Assembly (NCBI GenBank): GCA_009193035.1
Contig: SWDT01000004.1
Coordinates: 434,001 to 498,000 of the forward strand
DNA from: Halicephalobus mephisto
Taxonomy: Eukaryota; Nematoda; Chromadorea; Rhabditida; Panagrolaimidae
DNA: 64,000 nt
Reading direction: 5' to 3'
The notes beneath the pieces are model-generated. The model had not been told where the DNA came from and did not search any database. It saw only the letters and a list, made by a program, of their open reading frames with translations. Shown here in pieces: positions 22,501 through 33,289 of this stretch (positions are counted from its first letter, which is position 1; each line of letters begins with the position of its first letter). The position numbers were made by a program, and so were the translations under genes.

Positions 22501-25500
22501 TGAAAATTGAAAGTTAATCTTCGAAACCCAGATATATGAAATCCTCGATCTTTGGGATTTTATATATCCAATTGATGAAGTTAATCAACTTTAATTTTTT
22601 GAACAATGTTTATTTTTAAAAAACAATTTCCAAATTTTAGATTCTAAATTCAAAACTGTAATTTTTTAAAAATAAAAAATAAATAATTATTCTAAATTTT
22701 TTAAAATAAAAATAAATAATAATTTTAATTTTTTTTAAATAAAAAAAAATAATTTTTCTTTAAATAAAAAATATACAATAATTTTAATTTTTATAAAAAA
22801 TAAATAATAAATAATTGTTTTTAATTTTTATAAAAAATAAAAAATAAATAATTGTTTTTAATTTTTATAAAAAATAAATAATAAATAATTGTTTTTAATT
22901 TTTATAAAATAAATAATAAATAATTGTTTTTAATTTTTATAGAAAATAAATAATAAATAATTGTTTTAATTTTTATAAAAAATAAAGAATTGTTTTTAAT
23001 TTTTTAAAAAATAGATAATAAATAATTGTTTTAATTTTTATAAATAATAAAGAATTGTTTTTAATTTTTATAAATAATAAAGAATTGTTTTTAATTTTTA
23101 TAAAATAACGGACCTGAGATGAGTGAACTGACAATGAGCGGCAGGATCATCAATTTGAGCATGTTCATCAAAATTTCTCCAGGGAAACTGATGAACATGA
23201 CTGTCTGGGGGGACGGATTGGTGGACCTGAGGGCAAACCCCAGGAGGGCCCCCAGGACAACGGAAGCCACCGTCATCACCAACAGGAGGTTCTTCTGGAG
23301 CCACGCCATCTGAATTCGATTAATTTTAATTATTAAAATTCTAAAAAAACACGAAAAATTTAAAATTAAAAAAAAATATAAAAATTGGTTTTTTATATAA
23401 TTGCTTTTTTAGGAGCTTTTAGGAACTTGCGATTTTTTAAAAGACTAAATTTTTCGGAGCAATTATGCATTTTTCGCCATTTTCTGAAATGTAATTTCTT
23501 CGTTGTTAAAAATGACTACAGACGAAAAATCAATTTCGACTTTTTTTTGATGGATTAAAACTGGCCAACTGCCAGAACTGCAAATGACAATGTCGTTTTC
23601 AAAAATAACTTTTTACGTAATAATGTCCGGGATTGTCTTTTCCAGACTTCTCAGACACAGATTCCAAGAATCCGATGAGCAAATTTGGGAGTCTGTAAAA
23701 TTTAAAAAAAACTGAGAATCTTGAAAATTATGAAATATAGCAGGAATTTCTGAAATCTTCTGAAATTATGCAAATTTTTACAGTATTTCAGAATTAAGTA
23801 AAAGAATTTCAGAAGTCTGTAAAATTTAAAAAAAATTAAGAATCTTGAAGATTATGAAATATAGTAGGAATTTCTGAAATCTTCTAAAATTATGCAAATT
23901 TTTACAGTATTTCAGAATTGATAAAAAAATTTCAGAAGTTTGTAAAATTTTTAAAAATGAGAATGTTAAAAGTTATGAAATATAGTAGGAATTTCTGAAA
24001 TTTTCTGAAATTATGCAAATTTTTAAAACATTCTGAAATCCGGTTGATAACTTTTGGAAATCTCTAGACTTTGGTAGAAATTTAAGAATCTTTAAAAAAT
24101 TACGGAATGTAGTAGAGGTTTCTGAAACCTTTAAGAACTATCAAGAGAACTAAAGACTTTCAGAATCTTATGAGAAATTTCGGACTTTTCTAATATGTTT
24201 TATACAAAAATAGATATATGATATATAATGTATCGATACATTAAAATAGTTCTAATATGTCGGATACATTATGCTCTATGTAACTATACATGAAGTTGAT
24301 ATTTGTGCATTGTATTCAATATATCGATATATACAAATAGTTCTAATGTGTCAAATATGTTATATTTTATGTAACTATATATGAAGTTGACATCTATGTA
24401 ATGTATTCAATATATCGATATATACAAAGAGCTTTAATGTGTCAGATATATAGTGATATAGAATATAATATAAGAAGTTGATATTTATGTATTGTATTCA
24501 ATATATCGATATATTAAAAAAGTTCTAATATGTCAAATATATTATATTTTATGTAACTATATATGAAGTGCAATATAAATATATCACATTCAATATATCG
24601 ATACATAAAGTTAATATCGGTACATCGTGTTTAATGTATCTGATACATTAGAATGTTCTGGATTTACCAGATAAATTGTGTTCAATATGTTGCTAAATTA
24701 AGTCGATATTGAAGCATGTATTAAATATGCCGGTACATTACTCATTTTAACGCATCGTTTTTTGCATAAAAGTTTCTAAAAATTTCTCGAATTTTATTCA
24801 ATTTCAAAATTATCATAAATGTTTTCAGAATCCAATAGAAGATTCTGAAACTTTCGAAATTTTCGCAGAATTTTTTATTTTACAGAATTTCATCGAATTT
24901 TTTAAAAATTTTCAAATTTAAAATTTTTTTAAAATTTCAAAGTAGAATGAATTTTTTAGAATTTACGTAACAAAAAATTCATCACTTAATGAATCAGAAA
25001 AAATTGATTAAAAACACAATTTTGAGATTTTGCACCCAAGGAATAAACAGAGCAAGATTATCTGCCCTCCGGAAATATCTCCTTTTCGTTTTTTTCAAAG
25101 AAAAGTGCCGAAACGAAAAAACTCAATAAAACACGGATTTCTATAAATATCATACTATTACAAACGACAAAAATGTATAAAACGAAATTTCGAGAAAATT
25201 ATCTTGACGTGAGTTTTTCGAATTTTCCGGTTGGGACCCAGAACTGAGAAAATTTAAATCTTCGTAGTTTAAGTAGGTTTTTAAAAATTTCCAAATCACA
25301 ATATTACAGACTTTTTAAAATTTAACAAAAAAAAGTAAAAATTGGTCTCAACGGAAAAATCTGAAATTTTCCGGTTGGAACCCAGAACTGAGAAAATTTA
25401 AATCTTCGTAGTTTAAGTTGGTTTTTAAAAATTTCCAAATCACAATATTATAAAATTTTTAAAATTTAACAAAAAAAAAGTAAAAATTGGTCTCAACGGG

Positions 25501-27896
25501 AAAATCTGAAATTTTCCAGTTGGGACCTAGAACTGAGAAAATTTAAATTTAAATAATTTTAGAAATGTTTCACATCATTCTAGAGGATTCTGAATCACAT
25601 TTTTTAAAAGATTTAACAAAAAAAAGTAAAAATTGGTCTTGACAGGAAAATCTAAAATTTTCCAGTTGGGACCCAGAACTGAGAAAATTTAAATCTTCGT
25701 AGTTTAAGTATATTTCAAAAGATTTCTGAATCACAATATTACAAATTTTAAAAGATTTAACAAAAAAAAGTAAAAATTGGTCTCAACGAGAAAATCTGAA
25801 ATTTTCCAGTTGGGACCTAAGACTATAAAATTTCGTATCTTCATGCTTCTGTTATAATTCAAAATTACATTACTACAAAACTTGAAAAAAATTATTACGA
25901 TATAAATTTCTAAAATTTGCCAGTCGAAACCGGAAACTAAAATTTTCCGTTTATATGGTTCCAAAAAATTTTAAAATCGAACTATAATAAAAGATAAAAA
26001 TGCTTTTTATAAAATCCCCAAAAAATATTTCGACACGAAAGTTTAAAATTTTTCACACGGGACCGAAAATAAAAATTTTCCACACGGAATCAGAAATTTT
26101 TAATTTTCCACACAGGACCGAAAATTCCAAAATTTTTCCACACGGGATCAAAAATTTTCAATTTTCCACACGGGACTGAAAATCATAAATCTTCCACACG
26201 GGATTGAAAATTTCTAAATCTTCCACACGGGACCGAAAATAAAAATTTTTCCACACAGGATCAGAAATTTTCAATTTTCCACACAGGATCAGAAATTTTT
26301 AATTTTCCACACAGGACTGAAAATTCCAAAATTTTCCATAAGAGACTGAGAATTAAAAATCTTCCACAAAAGACCGAAAATTCCAAAATTTTTCCATACG
26401 GAACAAAAAATTTCTAAATTTTCCACACGAGACTAAAGATCATATGTTTTCTATACGAGACCAAAAATTTTCAATTTTCCACACAGGACCGAAAATTCCG
26501 AAATTTTTTATACGAGACCGAAAATTCCGGAATTTTCCACATAGGACCGAAAATTACGAAATTTTCCACACGGAATCAAAAATTTTTAATTTTCCACACA
26601 GGACCAAAGATTTTTAATTTTCCACACAGGATCAGAAATTTTTAATTTTCCACACGAGACCGAAAATTCTGAAATTTCCTATACAAGACCGAAAATTCCG
26701 AAATTTTCTACACGGGACAAAAAACTTCGAAAATTCGATATTTATAAGTCTCTAAAAAGTTCTAAAATTATTTTACTAGTCTCTATAATCCTTATGACTT
26801 CATTTTATGTTTTCTGATCTCAGCTAAAGTCCATAAGCAGGAAATCCTCGAAGACAAAGCAATTTTGCTTTTTTAAGAAAATTGGACAAAATGACCAAAG
26901 TAGCAGAAAACAAGAATGACTAAAAATCGAACAACTGTCAATTTTTTAATTTTTGGAGAACGCCGTTGAAGTCGTTAATCGATTATAGCCGAGGAATTTT
27001 CGTGGATCTGTTAATTGACAAATGGCAGATAAATTTTTTGCAAAAAATATAAATTTAAAAAATGATTGATATATTTATTAAAACACAAAATTTCGGGAAC
27101 AAAATTCTCGAAAATTAATTTCGACAGAAAAATAATTATTATTTTAACGGAAATTTTCATTTTTAAAAATTTTTCGTTTTAAGAAAATTTCTGTTTTTAA
27201 AAATTTTTCGTTTTAAGAAAAATTTTCATTTTTAAAAATTTTTCGTTTTAAAAAAATATTCGTTTTTAAAATATTTTCGTTTTAAGAAAAATTTCAGTTT
27301 TTAAAAATTTTCGTTTTAAGAAATTTTCATTTTTAAAATATTTTCGTTTTTAAAAATTTTCGTTTTAAAAATTCTCGTTTTTAAAAATTTTCATTTTTAA
27401 AATATTTCCATTCTTAAAAATTTTCATTTTTTAAATATTTTCATTCTTAAAAATTTTCATTTTTTAAATATTTCCATTCTTAAAAATTTTCGCTTTAAGA
27501 AATACCTTTTTTTTTTAAAATTTTCGTTTTAGGAAAAATTTTCGTTTCAGGAAAAAATTTATTTTAAAAAAAAATTATTTTTAAAAAAATCCTAAACGAA
27601 AAATAATTTTTTCTTACCTTGTCCGTCTGGGCCCAATTCAGGTTCCCGTTAGGAGTATCTACAGTAAGAACGAAAGGCTCGACGACGACCCTGGGGGAAT
27701 CGTCGCCGGGCTTGATCTCTACTCGGGACTGCAGTTTGTTCGACCTTTTATCCAGACAATATTCAAATAGAGGTGACTTTGAATACTATGGTCCGAAACT
27801 GCTCCATTTCTCCGGCACTTCTGGAGGGGACCTCACAGCAGGCCAACAACGGCATTCCCGAGAGTCGCCACGCCTTTTTTCACGCGACACGCGCAT
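19528..27896 (-). CDS. SLC1 sodium-dependent glutamate transporter (EAAT/GLT)
   Basis: Sure exons: 23309-23114, 22074-21561, 20346-19783 and 19735-19528, all in phase; from the ATG at 23309 they give 493 residues. An upstream exon 27785-27618 (ends AAG|GTAAGA) fits the phase and adds 56 residues before the first span. It has no ATG, so I tentatively add 27896-27837, which requires a 51-base intron removing an in-frame TAG. Family marks: GALLGFALR in span 1, a glycosylation-prone loop (NVST, NGT), IMWYSPLGI, the serine-rich hairpin [21 protein letters not shown], and AVDWLLDRFRT before a charged tail. SLC1 carriers move glutamate inward with sodium and a proton against potassium; nematode members clear glutamate around muscle and neurons. 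Introns are long and repeat-filled. The N-terminus is the uncertain part. Confidence 0.9.
20525..20955. mobile_element. Two short MITEs in a transporter intron
   Basis: Two related elements of about 160 bp lie near 20533-20690 and 20786-20945. Each starts ACACAAAAAAGTCTAATTTT or similar, ends with an inverse-type terminus near TTTTTTGTGTGTAG, and contains AATATTTGACTTTTGTGAAG and AATAATAGTGACAATTTGGA. They are short relatives of the composite element found three times downstream. Confidence 0.65.
20956..21480. repeat. Intronic 40-bp repeats with TCTAGAA palindromes
   Basis: About twelve loose copies of a unit containing GATCTTTCTAGAAGATCC or GATCTTTTTAGAAGATCCC and AATTTGATTCGACATAGAT. Each unit centre is a near-palindrome (GATCTTTCTAGAAGATC). 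Confidence 0.65.
22190..23105. repeat. Transporter intron with AT repeats
   Basis: A duplicated segment (ATTCAAGATTCTGAAAAATA) occurs near 22240 and 22390. From 22590 on there is an array of about ten 40-50 bp units made of AATAATAAATAATTGTTTTT and TAATTTTTATAAAAAATAAA. No exon seen. Confidence 0.75.
23690..24185. repeat. Intronic 120-bp tandem repeat
   Basis: Three to four units with GGAATTTCTGAAATCTTCTG and ATTATGCAAATTTTTACAGT, the last diverged. Confidence 0.7.
24190..24760. repeat. Palindrome-rich satellite, array 1
   Basis: About five units of 100-110 bp built on ATATATCGATATAT-type palindromes with TAGTTCTAATGTGTCAAATA and TATATGAAGTTGATATTT. A related array lies at 43560-45290. Both sit within introns. 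Confidence 0.7.
25230..25930. repeat. Intronic 140-bp tandem repeat with GGTCTCAACG
   Basis: Five units with GTAAAAATTGGTCTCAACGG, TTTTCCGGTTGGGACCCAGA and AAATCTTCGTAGTTTAAGTA, the last one diverged. A 77-codon minus-strand frame here is a by-product of the array. Confidence 0.75.
26030..26725. repeat. Intronic 30-35 bp repeat, CACACGGGACCGAAAATT
   Basis: Roughly twenty copies of TTTTCCACACGGGACCGAAA with variable middles. The same GGGACC core is used by the neighbouring 140-bp array and by the arrays at 57060-57900. Confidence 0.8.
27140..27600. repeat. Repeat of TTTCGTTTTAAGAAAATTTT next to a transporter exon
   Basis: About twenty units of 17-35 bp alternating TTTTCGTTTTAAG and TTTTTAAAAATTTTC. 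The array ends about 15 bases before the splice donor of the upstream transporter exon (exon end 27618). Confidence 0.75.
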
Positions 27897-27959
27897 AAAC
27901 AATCATTTTTTACACTTTTTTCATTTTTCCACAAAACTAAGTTTCGATTATAAATATTA

Positions 27960-28475
27960 GAAATAAAAACCAGGGACTTGTAAAACACAATTTTATAAAA
28001 TCTATTTAAAAATAGAAAATTTTAAAAACTTTATTAAAAAATAGAAAATTTTAAAATCTATTTAAAAATAAAAACTTTAAAATTTTATTAAAAAATAGAA
28101 AATTTTATAAAATCTATTTAAAAATAGAAAATTTTAAAAACTATTAAAAAATAAAAACTTTAAAATTTTATTTAAAAATTTAAAATTTTATAAACTTTAT
28201 TTAAAAAAGTTAATAAAATTTATTTTCAAAGATCCTAAAAAATTATGGAAAATTTTTAAATTTAAAAACTCTAAAAAACAAAAAATTTAAAAAAATTGAA
28301 AATATTTAAATTTTAAAATTTGAAAATTTGAAAAAAATTGAAAATATTTAATTTTGAAAATTTAAAAAAAATTGAAAATATTTAAATTTGAAAATTTGAA
28401 AAAATTGAAAATATTTAATTTTGAAAATTTGAAAAAAGTTTAAACTTAAAAGGTTAAAAAAATTTAAATTTTTAT
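27960..28475. repeat. Low-complexity AT tract
   Basis: Units TATTTAAAAATAGAAAATTT and AAATTTGAAAAAATTGAAAA. No coding signal. Confidence 0.8.
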
Positions 28476-28629
28476 GCGCAGGAAGTTTTGGCGAAATGTT
28501 CTAATGAATTATGCATTTTTCCAAGATGAGGAAGAGTCTGCCTAATGATTCGGTTTTTAAAATTCAAGTCAATTTTGGCGTTTTTGAAATACATGTTCGT
28601 TTTTACAATTAACGACGGGTCAATCATCC

Positions 28630-29170
28630 TTTTTCAAAAAAAAAACAGTGCGAGTCACTTTTGGAAAAACATTTTATGAATCATTCATTCCTACGGCGAA
28701 CGCAAGCCAGACAAGTCGTGTCCTTTAAGTCACACCAGCGAGTCACTTTTGGCACACCTTTTGTTTTTTAATCTTGAACGCACACTTGGCCAATCATTCA
28801 TTTTCGAAAGACGAACAACCAGCGCGAGTCACTTTCGACACACATTTTAGTTCTGAATGTCAAGTTAGTTATTCCTTTTCAAGTTGAAACAGACCCAAGT
28901 CAGGCCAGTCATTCGTTTGCGAACCATGAAAAGCCAGCGCGAGTCATTTTTGGCAACCATTCATTTTTGTATTCGAACGCGCGTGGAACCAGTCATTCTC
29001 TCGAGTGACAAAAAATCGACGCGCATCCAGTCATGCATTCAATTTCTTTAATGAGCAACCAGCGCGAGTCATTTTTGGCAACCATTCATTCTTGTATTCG
29101 AACGCGCGTGGAACCAGTCATTCTCTTTCAAGTGACAAAAAGCCAGCGCGAACAAAAATTGCCAGGCAAT
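28630..29170. repeat. Complex tandem array with GCGCGAGTCA
   Basis: Five to six units of about 100-110 bp carrying AGCGCGAGTCACTTTTGGCA and CGAACGCGCGTGGAACCAGT-like parts. The last two units (about 28935-29150) are nearly identical. The GC-rich words stand out from the AT background. No frame is conserved across units. Confidence 0.7.
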
Positions 29171-29399
29171 TTTGCCAATTTTTCCTTTTTAAAAATCACT
29201 TGGTAAATTTGTTTGGCTTGGGTTCGACTCTCAGACAATTTTACGAAAATTAATTTTTTAAATTTAAATATGAATTTTTTTAAAATTAACAAAAATCTGA
29301 TTAAAAAAAAACAAAAGAAATTTCACTGTTCAAAAATTGCGTTTTTTCGGGACTCTTGACGGACGAGGAAGTTTGGTCTAATCCGGCAAATTTGGAATC

Positions 29400-30105
29400 C
29401 TAAATATCGATCAAGTGACTATAGTGGTTCTCTTCCCTGCGGCATTTAACTCTTGATTTAGTAAAAGTAATTTTTATTTTTTAGATTAATATTTAGGGTG
29501 GTTAAATTAAGTAATGCAGTAATTAAGAAGTTAAATATATTGTTTAAAAAAAGAAAAGTATTATAGAAAAAGTTATATCCTGATTTCGTAATCGTCTTTT
29601 TTGTTTTAGATTGATATTTAGAGTAGTTGAATTATGTCAATACGGTAATTAAGAAGTTAAATATATTGTTTAAAAAAAGGAAAGTGCTGTAAGAAGGTTA
29701 TCCTCTACGGTATTTAGTTTCCTGATTTCGTAATCGTCTTTTTTGTTTTAGATTGATATTTAGGGTAGTTGAATTAGACAATGGGAGCCAAGTGATGGGG
29801 AACTCTGAAAGGGGAACTGAACCGACGGGAGCAGGCCGAGGAGCTGGGGAAGCAGGGCTGTGCAGTCCACTTGTACTCCTCAGATCACTCCTCCGGTCTC
29901 TCCAACCACCTCCCAACAGAGTGTACTGAATACTCCACTTCCCCTGCGGCACTCACTCCCTGATTCCGTCTTTTCCGACTAGTTCATCTGGTACCTGATT
30001 ACCGTAACACCGCAGTCGAGTGTCTTTCGAAATAAAAACCTTCAAACTGAAACCCCAGGGACCAAGGGCCCCAGGGGAGGGTCTGTTTTGCAGCTTAATT
30101 TGCTA
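29400..30105 (+). mobile_element. R1 dispersed repeat, copy 2
   Basis: Three leader units (from about 29432), then the conserved core at about 29785-29985, identical in a 69-codon translation to copy 1, then a diverged tail that nevertheless ends in a similar CCCCAGGGGAGGGTCTG. The leader has more units than copy 1. Confidence 0.75.
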
Positions 30106-30339
30106 ATTTTATTTTTGAAAAATTAAATATTGATTAAGTCGAATCTCAAATGCCGTGTTCACCAGGCCCTTTTTTCCTTTTTTCCAGGAAATAAGATTCC
30201 AAGTGACCTCTTGAAAAGTCTAAAATTTAAAAAAATAAATAAAGTTGATTCAAAGTAAAATTTGAGACAAAAAAAATTTTACATTTTTGAATGAAGGCCT
30301 GAGGGCTTCTGGAATTTCCGTCGGGGACGCTAATTGGAA

Positions 30340-30558
30340 CAAGAAAAAACGGAAAGACTACAGGTCTTTTCTGGAGAAAAAACGCAATTAACGATCCTGA
30401 CTTTGCCTAAAACCCCTCCGGCGGTCACTGCACAAAGATCAAACGGAAATCGATGCAAAAACGCGAAATTCAAGACTCGGAAACGGTCGATTAAACTCAA
30501 TTATGACTTTGAAGAAGAAAATTTTACTGCAACAAAAATCCCTAAGGAAATTAAATAA
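30340..30558 (+). CDS. Possible terminal exon, unassigned
   Basis: A non-repetitive stretch open to TAA, including the segment TLPKTPPAVTAQRSNGNR and a basic run TRKRSIKLNYDFEEENF. Composition is more codon-like than the flanks. No ATG, clear acceptor or family is identified; the first triplet of the open frame near 30334 is TTG. It might belong with the exon candidates at 33.3 and 35.9 kb or be spurious. Confidence 0.25.
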   Translation, partial: QEKTERLQVFSGEKTQLTILTLPKTPPAVTAQRSNGNRCKNAKFKTRKRSIKLNYDFEEENFTATKIPKEIK

Positions 30559-30900
30559 ATATTATTTTTAAATTTTAAATAAATATGATTTTTAAATAAA
30601 AGTAATTTTTAAATTTTAAATAAATTTAATTTTTAATTTTTAAATAAAAATAATTTTTAAAATTTAAATAAATATGATTTTTAAATAAACATAATTTTCT
30701 ATTTTTAAATAAATATGATTTTTAAATTTTAAATAAATATGATTTTTAAATAAAAGTAATTTTTAAATTTTAAATAAACATAATTTTTGAATTTTAAATA
30801 AATTTAATTTTTAAAATTTAAATAAAAATAATTTTTAAAATTTAAATAAATATGATTTTTAAAATTTTAAATAAATTTAATTATTAAAGTTTAAAACAAA
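30559..30900. repeat. Low-complexity TTTTTAAATTTTAAATAAAT tract
   Basis: About twelve variants of a unit of 20-25 bp. No gene. Confidence 0.8.
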
Positions 30901-31039
30901 AATCACTTAAAACAATGCAATCCAAATTTAGCTGTTAATCCTGTTTAGCTTAATCCCGACTTAATCTATTTTCCTTCCGTGTATTGACGAATCTGTTTGA
31001 TTTCGAAAAAATATTTCCTGTGCTCCTCTTTATCACAGT

Positions 31040-31660
31040 TAATAGTCAAAGTTCAAGATTAAAATTTGGAATTTTCGCTGTGGGACAAAAATTACAGAAT
31101 TTTGAATTTTCGCTGTGGGACAAAAATTTAAAAACTCAAAATTTTCGTTGTAAGACAAAAATTTAAAAATTGGGAATTTTCGCTGTGGGACAATTACAGA
31201 TTTTAGAATTTTCGTGTTGAGACAAAAGATTCAAAATTTAAAGTTTTCGTTGTAAGACAAAAATCTCGGAATTCAAACTTTTCACTGTGAGAACGAATTT
31301 CGAAATTGGAGATTTTCATTGTAAGATAAGAATTTTGGATTTTCGCTGTAAGACAGAAATTTCAAAATTCGGACTTTTCGCTGTGAGACAAGATATTCAA
31401 AAATTAAAATTTTCGCTGTGAGAACGAATTTCAAAATTCGGACTTTTCGCTGTAAGACAGAAATCTCAAAATTCGGACTTTTCGCTGTGAGACAAAACCT
31501 TCAAAAATTAAAATTTTCGCTGTGAGACAGAAATCTCAAAATTAAGACTTTTCGCTGTGAGACAAGATATTCAAAAATTAAAATTTTCGCTGTGAGACAC
31601 AACTTCCAAAATTCAAACTTTTCGCGTTAGGACATAACTTCCAGGTTATGTTTCAATTCA
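31040..31660. repeat. 33-bp tandem repeat TTTTCGCTGTGAGACAAAA
   Basis: About eighteen copies of a unit with AATTTTCGCTGTGAGACAAA and AAATTCGGACTTTTCGCTGT, the first ones with GTGGGACAAAA. Confidence 0.8.
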
Positions 31661-31919
31661 AAAATCCAAATATCTTCAAATTTCCAACTTAAATAATTTT
31701 TCGAAACAAAAAATTCACGTTGTCTTAAAACGAAAATTCCAGATTAAAAATCTTCTAGAATTTAATTTTTATTTAAAAACAAAAATTACAATTGATTTGA
31801 ACTTTAACGTTGAATTAGCCCAGAATTCCTGAGGGCTTTTTTTGTCTAGACCACCTTCTATGTTGAATTTGCGTCGTTTACGCACTTTAGGAACCAGGAA
31901 ATGGGTACTCTACCAGAAA

Positions 31920-32560
31920 TCCTAAGAAAATTAGTGCTAAATGTTTTCTAAATTCTGCAAAAACAACTTTAAAAATTAGGATTTTAAAAATTCAAACTTT
32001 TTTAATCAGACCTAAATTGTGGTTACTGTATATACAAAATTCAACCTTTTTATAGATGTATTTCGAAATTTGAAAATTATTTTATTAAAGAAAATTAGTG
32101 CTAAATTTACTGTAATTTTTCAAACAACTTTAAAAATTAAGATTTTAAAAATTCTAACTTATTTTTATCAGACCTAAATTGTAATTCTGTATATACAAAA
32201 TTTAACTTTTAAATATATTTCGATATTTGAAAATTAGTGCTAAATGTTTTCTAAATTCTGCAAAAACAACTTTAAAAATTAAGATTTTAAAAATTCTAAC
32301 TTTTTTAATCAGACCTAAATTGTGGTTACTGTATATACAAAATTCAACCTTTTTATAGATGTATTTCGAAATTTGAAAATTATTTTATTAAAGAAAATTA
32401 GTGCTAAATTTACTGTAATTTTTTAAACAACTTTAAAAATTAAAATTTTAAAAATTCTAACTTATTTTAATCAGACCTAAATTGTGGTTACTGTATATAC
32501 AAAATTCAACTTTTAAATATATTTCGAGGTTTGAAAAACACCCTATCAGAAACCTTCAGA
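31920..32560. repeat. Large tandem repeat with CAGACCTAAATTGTGGTTAC
   Basis: Four copies of TTAATCAGACCTAAATTGTG-type segments alternate in a unit of 120-130 bp, with a higher-order period of about 300 bp: the stretch at 31980-32090 recurs almost unchanged at 32280-32390. Confidence 0.75.
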
Positions 32561-32879
32561 ATTCTGATTCTAAATTCGTTTCTTAAATGCTTCAAAACAA
32601 TCTCAAGAATAATAGGATTTCAAAGATCCTAATCTGCGGATTTTAATTACACAATACGGATTCTGGAGATCATTTTAGAATCATCCAAAAATTCCAATTT
32701 CAAAATATTTAAAAAATAATCGAAATAAATTAATTTTAAAATTTCATTTTTTTCAACTTTAAAAATTTTTAAAATTTAATTAATTTAATTAATTTAATTT
32801 TTTTTAATTTTTAAATTTCAATTAAATTTCGAAAAATGCCATAAATGTGAAAATTATTTTTTTTGAATATATTTAAAAA

Positions 32880-33285
32880 TTCTAAAATTCGAATTTTTTG
32901 AATAAAAGTTGTTTGAAAATAAACTTTGAAGATCGATTAAAAGTTATCTGAAAAAAAGATTTAAAATCAATTTTAATTTAAAAATTAGAATTTTTTGGAT
33001 GAAAGTTGTTTGAAAATAAATTTTGAAGATCGATTAAAAGTTATCTGAAAAAAAGATTCAAAATCAATTTTAATTTTAAATTCGAATTTTTTGGGTAAAA
33101 GTTGTTTAAAAACAGATTTTGAAGATCGATTAAAAATTATTTGAAAAAATAAATTCAAAATCAATTTTAATTTTAAATTCGAATTTTTTGAATAAAAGTT
33201 GTTTGAAAATAAACTTTGAAGATCGATTAAAAATTATTTGAAAAAAAGATTCAAAATCAATTTTAATTTTAAATTCGAATTTTGC
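32880..33285. repeat. 95-bp tandem repeat, TTTGAAGATCGATTAAAAGT
   Basis: Four to five units with AAAGTTGTTTGAAAATAAAC and GAAGATCGATTAAAAATTAT. The array runs directly up to the exon candidate at 33.29 kb. Confidence 0.8.
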
Positions 33286-33289
33286 CTTG

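Noticed and set aside
29150..29240. Possible tRNA (GGTTCGACTCT resembles a B box)
   Set aside because: No matching A box, acceptor stem or anticodon arm at the required distance.
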